A stretch of 64,000 nt of DNA from DAHUXD01 sp963805495 (lineage in GTDB: Bacteria; Acidobacteriota; Thermoanaerobaculia; UBA5066; Gp7-AA6), in contig CAWDUQ010000001.1 in the NCBI GenBank assembly GCA_963805495.1, positions 930,001-994,000 on the forward strand, in the 5' to 3' direction. This document shows, one piece after another, positions 34,014 through 44,200 of this stretch. The notes beneath the pieces were generated by a model that worked only from the letters and a program-made list of their open reading frames with translations, was not told the origin of the DNA and did not search any database. The position numbers and the translations under genes are program-made. The first letter of the stretch is position 1, and every line of letters starts with the position of its first letter.

Positions 34014-35303
34014 CTAGCGGCTGGTCCCCGAGCCGGTGGCGGCGAGCAGCCGCTCGGCATTGCCGCGAAGGATGAGCTCTTTCGTTTCCGCCGTAAGGAC
34101 ATCGGAAGACCGGATGGCGTCGAGCGCCTTCGCGACGCGTTTCGGGGTCGAGCCACCCGAGGCGAAGAGGATCTGTTCCTCAAGTCCCGCGCCGACGAGA
34201 CGGGCCAGATAACCCTCGAGCTCCGGTCGGGCCAGCGCCCACGCGATGCCGCCCGTGTCGACGAAGACGCGGGGGTATCGCCACATCAGGCCGGTCATCG
34301 CGTCGGCGAACGGCCATCCGGCTCCGGAGACGACGAGGGTCAGCTTCGGGTGCCGAACGAGCACCGACTCCAGCTTCAGGGGGTCGCCGAGGGCGACGCG
34401 GTACTTCGCGCCGCTCTCGTCCCGGTCCACGGGGCCGAGCGGAAAAACGACGGGGAGGTTGAGCTCCTCGGCGAGGGACCAGTAGGGCTCGAGCCGCGGA
34501 TCGTCCGGCGCGATCCCGTCCGATTGGGCCAGCACGGGACCGATGAAGCGCGCCCGGGTTTCCGCGAGCGAGCGACGCAGCCCGGCGAGCCTGGGTCGGC
34601 GCTCGTCGACGTGAAAGCCCTCGGCGCCGGCCGTGAAATCGACGACCGCGTCGGAGGGCGGCGGTCCGGTCGGAATCGGCGTTCCCGTGGCGGCAGGCGT
34701 CGCCGGCCGCGGAGTCGCCGGCACACTCGGTACGGCCGTTGTGGCGCGTGCGCTCGGCTGGGGCGTCGCGGTGGGCTTTGATCGCGCGGCCGCCGGGGTC
34801 GTCACGACCGGCGGCGGGGGAGCGGCCTGCGGAGGACCGGGCGGCGTCCGGGTCGGCGGCACCGTGGCCGTCGCGACGCCCGGCGTCGGAATGGGGGGCA
34901 CTCCCGGCGCCCGGCGCGGGTCCACGTCGACCATGACCCAGTAGCCGGGGCCGGGCGGGCGCGGGAAGATCGTCTCGCGGATCGTCCAGCGCAGGCACAC
35001 CGCGACCGGAACGGGCGGCCGAAGAAGGACCTGCGACGCCCGGCCGTCGCCGCGGAGCTCGAGAAGCACAATGAAGGGTACGACGTCCTCCTCGCTGGCC
35101 GATCCGGCACAGGTGAGGAGAGGGTCGCGCAGCTTCGTGTCGTCGAAACGCTCCGCGATCCGCCGCTCGAACTCGCGGCCGGCCGGCGTCGCGGCGTTGG
35201 CCCTGGCGAGCTTGAGCGAGTCCTCGAACTTGTCGGCCCGGAGCGGGCCCGCGAGCGTCAGCGCCACGGCTGCCAGGGCGAGCGCCCTCGGCCCGGTCCG
35301 CAC
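34014..35303 (-). CDS. Secreted amidohydrolase-2-like protein with Pro/Thr-rich linker
   Basis: 429 residues, GTG start, with a signal peptide (ALALAAVALTLAGPLRA). Residues ~24-130 form an N-terminal domain of unknown type. A low-complexity Pro/Thr/Ala linker follows (~130-215). The C-terminal half (~220-425) resembles the TIM-barrel amidohydrolase_2 family: FHVDERRPRLAG, NLPVVFPLGPV, HPKLTLVVSGAGWPFAD, NVFVDTGG-like RVFVDTGGIAW, and ILFASGGSTP. The usual N-terminal HxH metal motif is not seen, so catalysis is doubtful. It probably lies in the periplasm or is surface-anchored. The start is three bases after the stop of the upstream aminotransferase gene. Confidence 0.75.
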   Translation of the reverse strand: MRTGPRALALAAVALTLAGPLRADKFEDSLKLARANAATPAGREFERRIAERFDDTKLRDPLLTCAGSASEEDVVPFIVLLELRGDGRASQVLLRPPVPVAVCLRWTIRETIFPRPPGPGYWVMVDVDPRRAPGVPPIPTPGVATATVPPTRTPPGPPQAAPPPPVVTTPAAARSKPTATPQPSARATTAVPSVPATPRPATPAATGTPIPTGPPPSDAVVDFTAGAEGFHVDERRPRLAGLRRSLAETRARFIGPVLAQSDGIAPDDPRLEPYWSLAEELNLPVVFPLGPVDRDESGAKYRVALGDPLKLESVLVRHPKLTLVVSGAGWPFADAMTGLMWRYPRVFVDTGGIAWALARPELEGYLARLVGAGLEEQILFASGGSTPKRVAKALDAIRSSDVLTAETKELILRGNAERLLAATGSGTSR

Positions 35304-35306
35304 CGC

Positions 35307-36500
35307 CTACGGTCGTCCGGAGGTCGCGTGCGCGAACGCCGCGAGCGCGTCGACGCCGCCCGCGATCATCTCCTCGGAGACGGAAAACGAGAACCGCAGG
35401 TGCCCCTCTCCCTCCGGGCCGAAGACGATTCCGGGCACCGTCGCGATCTTCGCCTCGTCGAGGAGCGTGCGCGCGGCCGCGCGGGAGTCGGCTGGCAGCC
35501 AGCCCGGCGCCTTCGGAAAGAGGTAGAGGGCGGCGCGCGGCGTCTCGAGCTCGAAGCCCGCCGCTTTCAATCCGGCCGCGAGGCGGTCGCGCCGTGTGCG
35601 GTAGCCCGCCCTCCACTCCGAGACGAACTCGGTGCCCCGCGCGAGGGCTTCCACGGCCGCCCACTGGGTCGGCGTCGAAACGCCGTTGGTCGTGTACAGG
35701 ACGACGGTCTTGATCGGCATCTGGTAGCGCTTGGGCGCGAGAACGTAGCCGAGGCGCCAGCCGGTCATCGAGTAGCTCTTCGAGAGCGTGTAGCAGGTGA
35801 TCGTCCGCTCGAACATGCCGGGCAGTGACGCGATCGCGACCACCGGGTCGCCCTCGTAGACGAGGTCCTCGTAGGCCTCGTCCGCGATGACGGCGAGGCC
35901 GCGCGCGCGGGCAAAGGCCGCGACCTCCTCCGCTTCGGCACCCGAGAACACGTCGCCGGTGGGGTTGGCGGGGTTGTTCCAGTAGACGACCTTGGTGCGG
36001 GCCGTCGTCTTCGCCGCGAGGGCCGCGGCGAGCCCGTCGCGCCGCGCCGCGGCCGTCGGAACGAGGACGGCCCTGGCCTGGTGATACCCGACGAGGTCGG
36101 CGATCGGCGTCCAGTACGGCGAGAGCATCAGCACCTCGTCGCCCGGGTCGAGGAGCGTCGCGAACGCGGCGAAGAGCCCCTGCATGCCGCCGTTGACGAC
36201 GACCGCCGCCTCGTCGTCGGCCGGGATGAGGTTGCGGTCGCGGGCCTTCGCCAGGATCGCCCGCCGCAGCTCCGGGATCCCCGACGACGGCGCGTACCGC
36301 GTCTGGTTCCGGTCGAGCGCCGCTCCCATCGCGGCCTTCACGGTCTCGGGCGTGTTCATCCAGGGCTCGCCGCCCTCGAAACGCCAGACCTTCCGGCCCG
36401 CGGAGAGGAGCTCGATGACGCGGTTGCGGACCTTGACGATCTCCGAGAAGCCGACGCTCTCGAAGCGCCGCGCGGTCGAAGGAAAAGCGCCTTCGCTCAC
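35307..36500 (-). CDS. Class I/II PLP aminotransferase
   Basis: 397 residues, GTG start. PLP lysine K241 in YTLSKSYSMTGWRLGY, with NNPANPTGDVFSG and IADEAYEDLVYEG as cofactor motifs. The overall pattern fits the AspC/AspB-like group of family I aminotransferases (aspartate or aromatic amino acids). The exact substrate is not evident. It is followed three bases later by the secreted amidohydrolase-like gene and preceded by a small PLDc_N-type membrane protein, all on the minus strand. Confidence 0.92.
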   Translation of the reverse strand: MSEGAFPSTARRFESVGFSEIVKVRNRVIELLSAGRKVWRFEGGEPWMNTPETVKAAMGAALDRNQTRYAPSSGIPELRRAILAKARDRNLIPADDEAAVVVNGGMQGLFAAFATLLDPGDEVLMLSPYWTPIADLVGYHQARAVLVPTAAARRDGLAAALAAKTTARTKVVYWNNPANPTGDVFSGAEAEEVAAFARARGLAVIADEAYEDLVYEGDPVVAIASLPGMFERTITCYTLSKSYSMTGWRLGYVLAPKRYQMPIKTVVLYTTNGVSTPTQWAAVEALARGTEFVSEWRAGYRTRRDRLAAGLKAAGFELETPRAALYLFPKAPGWLPADSRAAARTLLDEAKIATVPGIVFGPEGEGHLRFSFSVSEEMIAGGVDALAAFAHATSGRP

Positions 36501-36510
36501 CGTGCGCCCT

Positions 36511-36705
36511 TCAAACAGCGGCCTTCCGGCCGGGGCCCATGAGGAAGTACAGGATCATGCCGAGGACCGGCAGGAAGATGACGAGGATGCACCACAGGAG
36601 CTTCGTCGTGCCGTCGGCGGAGCTCTTCAGGATCGACACGATGGCGATGATGTCGAGGACGGTGACGACGAGCCAGACGAGGGGGTTGCCGAAGAAGTGA
36701 AACAT
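36511..36705 (-). CDS. PLDc_N-type small membrane protein
   Basis: 64 residues with two transmembrane helices: NPLVWLVVTVLDIIAIVSIL and LLWCILVIFLPVLGMILYFL, ending GPGRKAAV. This matches the PLDc_N (phospholipase D-nuclease N-terminal) domain, which normally precedes cardiolipin synthases but also occurs alone, as here. No PLD catalytic HKD domain is present. A strong GGAGG-type ribosome site (rc of CCTCC) precedes the ATG. Function unknown. Confidence 0.85.
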   Translation of the reverse strand: MFHFFGNPLVWLVVTVLDIIAIVSILKSSADGTTKLLWCILVIFLPVLGMILYFLMGPGRKAAV

Positions 36706-36715
36706 GGCGCCTCCT

Positions 36716-38263
36716 TCAGAGCTTTTCGGAGATGGCCTTCTGCTGGGTGAAGAGGTACAGGTACTCGCGGCCGCCGGCCTTCGAGTCCGTTCCCGACATG
36801 TTGAAGCCGCCGAAGGGATGAACGCCGACGAGCGCGCCGGTGCACTTGCGGTTCAAATACAGGTTGCCCACGTGGAGCTCGCGTTTCCCGCGCTCGAGCC
36901 GCTCGCGCACCCGCGAGTAGAGTGAGCCGGTCAGGCCGTACTCCGAGTGGTTCGCGACCTGGATGCCCTCCTCGAAGCTGCTCACCTTCAGCACCGAGAG
37001 CACGGGGCCGAAGATCTCCTCGCAGGCCAGGCGCGCGTCCGGCCGGACGCCGTCGACGATCGTGGGCATGACGAAGTAGCCCTGTTTCGGCCCGGCTTTT
37101 CCTCCCGCGACGACGCGACCTTCCTTCTTTCCGAGGGCGGCGTACTCGAGGATCTTCTTGTGAGCACGAGCGTTGATCACGGCGCCGACGGTGTTCTTCG
37201 GGTCGCGCACGTCGCCGACCGAGAGCGCCTTCGTTTTCTCGACGACCCGCGCGAGCAGATCCTTGTGGACCTTCTGGTGGACGATCAGGCGCGAGCAGGC
37301 CGAGCATTTCTGTCCCTGGAAGCCGAAAGCCGCGGACACGATGCCGTTGGCGGCCTCCTCCAGGTCCGCGGTTTCGTCGACGAGGATGAAGTCCTTGCCG
37401 CCCATCTCCAGAATGGCTCGCTTGATCCAGATCTGGCCCGGCACGACGCGCCCGGCTTTCTCCGAGACCTGGAGGCCGACGTCGCGCGAGCCCGTGAACG
37501 CGATGAGCCGGGTCTTCGGGTGCTCGACGAGGGCGTTGCCCACGGTCGCGCCCCCGCCCGTGAGAAAGTTGAGCACGCCGCCGGGCACCCCCGCCTCGTC
37601 GCAGGCGTCGAGGAACATCGACGCGACGCCGGCGGCGTCGGAGGAGGGCTTGAGGATCACCGTGTTGCCCGCGACGAGCGCGGCGGTCGTCATGCCGGTC
37701 AGGATCGCGAGTGGGAAGTTCCAGGGCGGGATGACGACGGCGACGCCCAGCGGGATGTGCTCGAGCTCGTTGTACTCCCCGGGGTAGGGGGTCAGCGGCT
37801 GGGGCAGCGCGAGGCGCTCCATCTCGCGGGCGTAGAACTCGCAGAAGTCGATGGCTTCGGCCGTGTCCCCGTCGGCCTCCGCCCAGGACTTCGACTCCTC
37901 GAGGACCATCATGGCCGAGAACTCGTGTTTGCGGCGCCGGAGAATCGAGGCGATACGCAGGATGAGAGCGGACCGTTCGGCGTGCGGCGTCCGGCTCCAG
38001 GCCGGAAAAGCCCTCGTCGCGGCGTCCACGGCCCTCGCCGCATCGGCCACCGTGCCCTCGGGGAAGCGCCCGATGACGTGTTTGAAGTCCGAGGGATTGA
38101 TGGACTCGAAGTCTTTCGGGGCGCCGAAGTCCTTGCGACCGATTCGGTTCTTGCCCCGGATCGGAAGACGCTTCTCGACCGAGGTCAGCGCCGCCTGGAA
38201 GGCTTTCGCGTTGGCGTCGACGGAGAAATCGGTGAACGGCTCGTTGCGGAATTCAGGAAGCAA
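36716..38263 (-). CDS. pruA: L-glutamate gamma-semialdehyde (P5C) dehydrogenase
   Basis: 515 residues, matching the single-function RocA/PruA length. It oxidises glutamate semialdehyde to glutamate with NAD in proline breakdown. Active-site residues are in place: E286 in ILEMGGKD and nucleophile C320 in FQGQKCSACS; the NAD-binding FTGSRDVG and the FGGFNMSGTDSKAGG motif mark the P5CDH branch. The start is a TTG preceded by GGAGG seven bases upstream. No proline dehydrogenase gene is next to it in the window. Confidence 0.93.
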   Translation of the reverse strand: MLPEFRNEPFTDFSVDANAKAFQAALTSVEKRLPIRGKNRIGRKDFGAPKDFESINPSDFKHVIGRFPEGTVADAARAVDAATRAFPAWSRTPHAERSALILRIASILRRRKHEFSAMMVLEESKSWAEADGDTAEAIDFCEFYAREMERLALPQPLTPYPGEYNELEHIPLGVAVVIPPWNFPLAILTGMTTAALVAGNTVILKPSSDAAGVASMFLDACDEAGVPGGVLNFLTGGGATVGNALVEHPKTRLIAFTGSRDVGLQVSEKAGRVVPGQIWIKRAILEMGGKDFILVDETADLEEAANGIVSAAFGFQGQKCSACSRLIVHQKVHKDLLARVVEKTKALSVGDVRDPKNTVGAVINARAHKKILEYAALGKKEGRVVAGGKAGPKQGYFVMPTIVDGVRPDARLACEEIFGPVLSVLKVSSFEEGIQVANHSEYGLTGSLYSRVRERLERGKRELHVGNLYLNRKCTGALVGVHPFGGFNMSGTDSKAGGREYLYLFTQQKAISEKL

Positions 38264-38321
38264 ATTGGGACCTCCGAAGGCGAAAATCTATCAGAAGGAG
38301 CCCCGGCGGGCCGCTTCTGAG

Positions 38322-39512
38322 ATGATCGCGGGCGTGGTCACGGCGTCCGGCGCGGCGGCGCTCTCGAACGAGGAGGTCCGCCGCTACGCGCGACACCTGA
38401 TCCTGCCGGAAGTCGGTCCGGAGGGGCAGGCGAAGCTGAAGGCGGCGAGGGTGCTTCTCGTCGGCGCGGGAGGCCTCGGGTCGCCCGCGGCGCTCTACCT
38501 TGCGGCGGCCGGCGTCGGGACGCTCGGACTCGTCGACTTCGACTCCGTCGACGAGTCGAATCTCCACCGCCAGATTCTCTTCGGGACCTCCGACGTGGGC
38601 CGGGCGAAGCTTGCGGCCGCGGCCGCGCGCCTCCTCGACGTGAATCCGAACGTGCGCGTCGTGCCCTTCGAGACCCGGCTGACGTCGGAGAACGCGCTGG
38701 GGATCCTGGCCGACTTCGACGTCGTCGCCGACGGCACCGACAACTTCCCGACGCGTTACCTCGTCAACGACGCCTGCGTCCTGCTCGGAAAGCCCAACGT
38801 GTACGCCTCGATCTTCCGTTTCGAAGGACAGGCCTCGGTCTTCGGCGCGCCCGGCGGGCCCTGCTACCGCTGTCTCTATGCAGAGCCGCCGCCCCCGGGC
38901 GTCGTCCCCTCGTGCGCGGAGGGAGGAGTGCTCGGCGTGCTGCCCGGTCTCCTCGGGACCATCCAGGCCGCCGAGACGATCAAGCTCGTCCTCGGCGTCG
39001 GCGAGCCGCTCGTCGGCCGGCTTCTCCTCGTCGACGCCCTCGGCATGCGCTTCCGGGAGCTCAGGGTCCGGAAGAACGCCGCCTGCGCGGTGTGCGGCGC
39101 GCGCCCGACCGTGACCCGGCTCGTCGACTACGAGGCGTTTTGCGGGGGGCCGCCCGAGCCGGCCTCTGGTATCGTCCCGCCGATGCACGGCCACGTCGAA
39201 GAAGTCTCGGTCGAGGAGCTCAAGCAGGCCCAGGACCGCGGCGACGCGATCGTCCTCGTCGACGTCCGGGAGCCCCGCGAGTGGGCGATCGCGGACCTGG
39301 CGAACTCGGTCAAGATCCCGCTCGGATCGCTGCCGCAGAGCCTCGACAAGCTCTCGAAGGAGGACGACATCGTCGTCTACTGCCGGTCGGGCGCGCGAAG
39401 CGGTAACGCGGTCCAGTTCCTGACGCAGAACGGATTCGAGAAGGTCCGGAATCTGGCGGGCGGCATCAACAAGTGGGCGGAGCGGATCGACACGTCGCTT
39501 CCCCGCTACTGA
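38322..39512 (+). CDS. moeB: MoeB/ThiF-type adenylyltransferase fused to rhodanese
   Basis: 396 residues. An E1-like domain (1-265) has the ATP-binding GAGGLGSPAA (48-57), acceptor cysteine C198 in PSCAEGGVLG, and zinc cysteines C181/C184 and C255/C258. A rhodanese domain (~295-396) carries C354 in VVYCRSGARSG. The fusion (MoeZ/MOCS3-like) adenylates the C-terminal Gly-Gly of a ubiquitin-like sulfur carrier and then loads sulfur, serving molybdopterin, thiamin or cysteine synthesis. The carrier gene is not adjacent, so the pathway is open. An in-frame upstream start would run through the pruA promoter and is rejected. Confidence 0.93.
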   Translation: MIAGVVTASGAAALSNEEVRRYARHLILPEVGPEGQAKLKAARVLLVGAGGLGSPAALYLAAAGVGTLGLVDFDSVDESNLHRQILFGTSDVGRAKLAAAAARLLDVNPNVRVVPFETRLTSENALGILADFDVVADGTDNFPTRYLVNDACVLLGKPNVYASIFRFEGQASVFGAPGGPCYRCLYAEPPPPGVVPSCAEGGVLGVLPGLLGTIQAAETIKLVLGVGEPLVGRLLLVDALGMRFRELRVRKNAACAVCGARPTVTRLVDYEAFCGGPPEPASGIVPPMHGHVEEVSVEELKQAQDRGDAIVLVDVREPREWAIADLANSVKIPLGSLPQSLDKLSKEDDIVVYCRSGARSGNAVQFLTQNGFEKVRNLAGGINKWAERIDTSLPRY

Positions 39513-39525
39513 ACCGGGCCCCGCG

Positions 39526-39699
39526 ATGCGCCGCGTCGGCCTGATCTTCCTCGCGGCGGGGCTGGCGGGATTTCTCTTCGCGTCGAGTCAGCACGCGAGC
39601 CATCCGTCGGTCGAAGCCTGGGAGACGGGGCGCTGGCTTCTCGTGGGCATGGCGGTGATGGGCGTGGTCTTCGTGGTCCTTCCCGGCCCGCGCCGCTGA
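39526..39699 (+). CDS. Small two-helix membrane protein
   Basis: 57 residues: helix 1 VGLIFLAAGLAGFLFASS, a short loop with HASHPSVEAWETG, helix 2 WLLVGMAVMGVVFVVLPG, basic end PRR. It begins 13 bases after the MoeB-rhodanese stop on the same strand and may share its transcript. No family is recognised and no strong Shine-Dalgarno is visible. The clean two-helix pattern supports a real gene. Confidence 0.5.
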   Translation: MRRVGLIFLAAGLAGFLFASSQHASHPSVEAWETGRWLLVGMAVMGVVFVVLPGPRR

Positions 39700-39748
39700 A
39701 GCGCCGGCTCCTCCGATTTCCCTCGTTCTCCGCGGGGCGGGGGAAGCC

Positions 39749-40120
39749 TCAGCCGGCCATCGTGGCGTCGGGGTCGTCCTCGAGCAGCCGGTCGATCTTC
39801 GCGGCGAGGATGAAGTCGTTCTCGTGCAGCCCGCCGATCTTGTGGGTCCAGAGCGTCAGGCCGACCTCGTTCCAGTGAATCGTGATGTCGGGATGATGTC
39901 CTTCTTCCTCGGCGACATCGGCGACGCGGTTGACGAACTTCATCGCCTCGACGAAATCGCGGAACTCGAAATGCCGCTCGAGACGCGTCGCCTCCGCGGC
40001 GAGCGACCAGCCCGGCGTTCGGGAGGCGAGTTCCCGCGCCGCTTCCTCGGAGAGCGGCGGGACCCCGCCGCGGCAGGGCACGCAGTGGCGGCCGGAGAGG
40101 CCTTCCATGTCGTCGACCAC
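39749..40120 (-). CDS. phhB: 4a-hydroxytetrahydrobiopterin dehydratase
   Basis: 123 residues from a GTG. The PCD/DCoH signature is intact: EEEGHHPDITIHWNEV with catalytic H75-H76-P77, H93 in LWTHKIGG and D102 further on. It dehydrates pterin-4a-carbinolamine after aromatic amino acid hydroxylation; some members instead support molybdopterin enzymes. The N-terminal extension with C13 and C16 (RHCVPCRGG) is common in the bacterial subgroup. No phenylalanine hydroxylase gene is seen here. The nearby MoeB-like gene makes a molybdopterin link conceivable. A TAGGAT box six bases before the GTG supports a leaderless start. Confidence 0.92.
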   Translation of the reverse strand: MVDDMEGLSGRHCVPCRGGVPPLSEEAARELASRTPGWSLAAEATRLERHFEFRDFVEAMKFVNRVADVAEEEGHHPDITIHWNEVGLTLWTHKIGGLHENDFILAAKIDRLLEDDPDATMAG

Positions 40121-40126
40121 CGCCCG

Positions 40127-40132
40127 ATCCTA
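40127..40132 (-). promoter_or_regulatory. -10-like box TAGGAT for pterin dehydratase
   Basis: TAGGAT on the minus strand ends 6 bases upstream of the GTG at 40120 and overlaps the stop codon of the upstream gene. There is no Shine-Dalgarno. Confidence 0.4.
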
Positions 40133-41155
40133 TCGGAGGTGCGGGTCGGCGGCGGCGCCCTCGCGGCCCGGATCGGCGGCCCCGGAGGAAGGCGCCGCGG
40201 CCTCCGACTCGAGGCGGGCGTGGAGGGACTCGAAGGCCGCGACGATCCTGTCGAACGCCTTCTGCCGCGCCCCGTTCGTTTCCGGAGTCATTCCCCGGAA
40301 GCGCCGTCCCGCGATGGTCCGCGAATACTTCATGACCTGCACCGTGAGGTCGGTGTAGCTCTCGGCGTAGAGGCTCTGCGGAAGCGTGGAGGGCTCGGCC
40401 CCGGCCAGGAGGGCTGCGAACGCGTGGAACTCGGCTTCGGACAACGCGCGCGCCGGGCCGGCGGCCGGCGGCCGGCCCGGATCCCTCCGTTCCACGCTCG
40501 CGTCGAGGCCTTCGATTCTCAGCGTCCAGGCGGGAGTGCCGGGAGGGTCCGGGCGCCGCCGGACGGAGGCCTCGAGGACCCGCGTCGAGAGCCGGCCCGC
40601 CGCGACCAGCCGGAGGGCGTCGTCGAGTCCCCCGGCCCGGACGCCCGTTGCCGCCGGACCCTCGCAGATCTGCAGGATCTTTTGGACGAGTCTCGCGAAA
40701 GCCCTCGACTGGTCCCCGTTGACGAGCTGGAGCGTCGTCTTGAGCGCCGGGCCCGCGCGGACCACCAGCCGTCCCCGGAGCCGCGGTCCCTTGTCTTTCC
40801 CGCCTTCCTCGTCCTCGCCGAACCGATCGGGCATCGACCCGAAGCGAGCCGTTCGAAGTAGCTCCAGGATCTCGATCACCCGGGCCTGCGGAAGCTCGAA
40901 CTGGGCCTCTCGCTGCCAGATGCCGATCCCGTCCCCGAAAACGCGCGCCGTCGTGGCCCGGCCCGCGCTCGACCAGAAAACGTCGATGCGCACGTCCGCG
41001 AGTCTCGCCCGGCCGGCGATCCGTGCCTCCAGCGCCGGCGTCAGCGCATCCGGGGAGGAGGGGGTCGCGTCCGCGTCCCGCGCGGGCCTCGCGGCGGCCG
41101 GCCAGGCCAGCCCGGCCGCTAGTAAAAATCCCAGCAGAGGTGCGCGGCTGTCCAC
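40130..41155 (-). CDS. Secreted protein of unknown function
   Basis: 341 residues, GTG start, with a signal peptide (LLGFLLAAGLAWPAAARPA). The mature part contains a mixed alpha/beta region (ARLADVRIDVFWSSAG, RVIEILELLRTARFGSMPDRF, RLRGRLVVRAGPALKTTLQL) and a conserved-looking stretch near the end (SYTDLTVQVMKYSRTIAGRRFRG). The C-terminus is Ala/Pro/Glu rich. No family is recognised. It is the last gene before the divergent surface-protein locus and may be periplasmic or lipid-free exported. No catalytic motif stands out. Confidence 0.75.
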   Translation of the reverse strand: MDSRAPLLGFLLAAGLAWPAAARPARDADATPSSPDALTPALEARIAGRARLADVRIDVFWSSAGRATTARVFGDGIGIWQREAQFELPQARVIEILELLRTARFGSMPDRFGEDEEGGKDKGPRLRGRLVVRAGPALKTTLQLVNGDQSRAFARLVQKILQICEGPAATGVRAGGLDDALRLVAAGRLSTRVLEASVRRRPDPPGTPAWTLRIEGLDASVERRDPGRPPAAGPARALSEAEFHAFAALLAGAEPSTLPQSLYAESYTDLTVQVMKYSRTIAGRRFRGMTPETNGARQKAFDRIVAAFESLHARLESEAAAPSSGAADPGREGAAADPHLR

Positions 41156-41279
41156 GGTAGTGTTCGAGACGGCGCGGATGCTACCTCAGGCTCCGCGAAC
41201 TCTCGAATCTACGACTCGTCGGCGGGATGGAGCGCTCGTGCGGCCGTCCCTTGGAGTGATTCCCGAACGGAGGAACCGG

Positions 41280-44200
41280 ATGTCCCGAAACACCGCGGCC
41301 CGCCTTTCTGCTCTCATCCTTTCGGCCGGAACGGCGTTCGTCCTGGCGGCCCCGCCCGCGTCCGCGAGCGACAGCCCGCAGACGCCCGTCGTCCGCTTCT
41401 CCGCCCGCCACGCGAAGTCGCCGCGGCTCTCGAGCTACCGGGCGGTCGGGCCCGTCGTGCCCCGCCCCAATCGCGAGATCGTGAACGAGGCCACGCCGAA
41501 GAAGGGCGCGGGGGCCGCGACCCGCGGGATCGACCCCGTCCTCCAGAACCGGTTCGGTCTCTCGCAGCCCGAGGCCTCGGTGCAGTTCGAGGGCGGCTCG
41601 GACGACGACAACGCCTCGCTGCTCGGCCAGCGCACCGTGCCTCCCGACACCGAAGGCGACGTCGGGCCGAATCACTACATCCAGTACATCAACAACATCG
41701 CAGTCATGTACGACAAGTCCGGAAGCATCGTCCTCGGGCCCATTGCCGGCAACGCCTTCTGGGCCGGTCTCGGCGGGCCCTGCGAGGTCCAGAACGACGG
41801 CGATCCGCTGGTGCGATACGACCGGCAGGCGGACCGGTGGGTGTTCTCGCAGTTCGCCCTGCCCAATTTTCCCGACGGTCCTTTCTACCAGTGCTTCGCG
41901 GTGTCGACGACGAACGACCCGACGGGTGAGTACTGGCAATACGAGTTCAAGACGAGCGACGACTACTTCACCGACTACGGAAAGCTCGGCATCTGGCCCG
42001 ACGCCTACTACATGTCGTTCAACATGTTCGGGCCCTTCGGGGAGTTTCAGGGAGGCGCGTACGCCTTCGACCGCGCCGCGATGCTCGCCGGCGCGCCGGC
42101 GGGCATGATCGCCTTCGACACCGGGGCCGAGGGCGGCACGTTGCCGTCGGACCTCGACGGTCCGACTCCGCCGCCCGCCGGCTCTCCGAATTACTTCATG
42201 GGCTTCGACGTCAATCCGGCCCGGCTGCTGGAATGGCAGTTCCACGTGGACTGGACGACCCCCGGCGACAGCACCTTCACGGGCCCGGTCGAGATTCCGG
42301 TCGCCGACTTCGTGTATCCGGTATGCGACGCGTACCGCGGCCAGTGCGTGCCCCAGTTCGAGACCTCGGAGAAGCTCGAGACGCTGGACGACAAGCTGAT
42401 GTACCGGCTGGTCTACCGGAACTTCGGCGATCACGAGTCTCTCGTCGCAAACCACACGGTCGGCACGGCCGACGGCAGCGCCGCGCCGCGCTGGTACGAG
42501 ATCCGCAGCCCGGGCGACACGCCCGTCGTGTACCAGCAGGGGACCTACGCGCCGGACGCGAGCTTCCGCTGGATGGGCTCGCTCGCCATGGACGGCAACG
42601 GCAACATCGCCCTCGGCTACTCGAAGTCGAGCTCCACCATGTACCCGTCGATCGGGATCACGGGCCGGCTCGCGGGCGACCCGCTCGGCCTCATGGGCGC
42701 CGAGGACGTGTGGTTCTCGGGCGGTGGGAGCCAGATCGCGAGCGTCAGCCGGTGGGGCGACTACAGCACGATGTCGATCGACCCGTCGGACGACTGCACC
42801 TTCTGGTACACCCAGGAGTACTACGCCGAGAGCGGCAGCTTCGACTTCAAGACCCGGATCGGCGCTTTCCGGTTCGCGAGCTGCACGGGCGGCCCCGCGG
42901 GATCGCTCGACGGAACGGTCACCGGCCCCTCGGGCCCGATTCCGGGCGCGACCGTCGAGGCGGCGCCGCAGACGTTGGCCGCCGGCTCCTCGTCCACGAC
43001 GACCGACGACGCCGGGCACTACCAGTTCCTGACCCTGCCGCCCGGCGCCTACGACGTCACCGCTTCGAAGTACGGGTACTCGCCGTTCACGGTGGCCGGC
43101 GTCCAGGTCGCCACCGGTCAAAACACCGTCCAGGACCTCTCGCTCGCGGCGAGCGTGAACGTCCTCGTCAACGGAACCGTCAAGGATGGCTCGGGCCACG
43201 GCTGGCCGCTCTACGCGCGGCTCGACGTCTCCGGTCCCAACGGATACACGGGCGCGACGCTCTTCACCGACCCGGTCACGGGCTACTACCAGATCACTCT
43301 GCCGTCGGGGTTCACCTACGACTTCGCGGTCACGGCCCTCGTGCCCGGCTACGCGCCGGGAGGCGGTCCGCTCGCCCTCGCCGTTCCGCCGGCGCCCCCG
43401 GTCGCGGGCGGCGTCGTCGCGAACTGGACGGTGTCGGCGGCGCCGAGCTGCACCGCTCCCGGCTACGGTCCCGGCACCTTCGCCAATCCGGCCGCGCTTT
43501 CCGAGGGTTTCGACTCCGGAATGATCCCGGCGGGCTGGACGGTGCAGACGATTTCCGGAACGAGCTGGAAGGTCCACGACGGGGCCGACGACTGCGGCCA
43601 GTTCGGCGGGAACCAGACCGGCGGCTCCGGGCCCTTCGCGATCATCAACAGTCTCTGTGAATCCGTCGGGACCGTCGACGACTCCTTCCTCGAGACCCCG
43701 CCGATCGACCTGACCGGCCGAACGAGCGCCGCGATCCGGTGGGCCAACGACTTCATCAACTTCTTCTCCGGCACCGTCGCGACCGTCGACGCGAGCGCCG
43801 ACGGCGGCGCGACCTGGAGAAACATCTGGAGAGCGCCCGGCGACTTGCCGGGTCCGGGCACTCAGATCGTGGACATGTCGTTTGCCGCCGGACACCCGGA
43901 TGTCCGCGCGCGCTTCCACTACGAGGCCTTTTTCGGCTGGTGGTGGCAGGTCGACGACGTGGAGGTGGGCGCGTTCACGTGCGGCGTGCTTCCCGGGGGC
44001 CTCGTGGTCGGCAACGTCACCGACGCCAACACCGGAGCGGCCCTGAACGGCGCGACGGTCCTGAACCTTCCGGACGACGGCTCGACGACCACGTTCGCGA
44101 CGCCCGACGATCCCGCGCAGGGCGACGGCTTTTACGCCCTCTTCGCGGGCAGCGGATCGCAGCCGTTCGAGGCTTCGTATCCGGCGTACGAGTCGCTGGA

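Noticed and set aside
40386..41279. Upstream extension of the first giant surface protein
   Set aside because: It is antisense to the 341-residue secreted protein. The ATG at 41280 has a good ribosome site and a signal peptide follows it.
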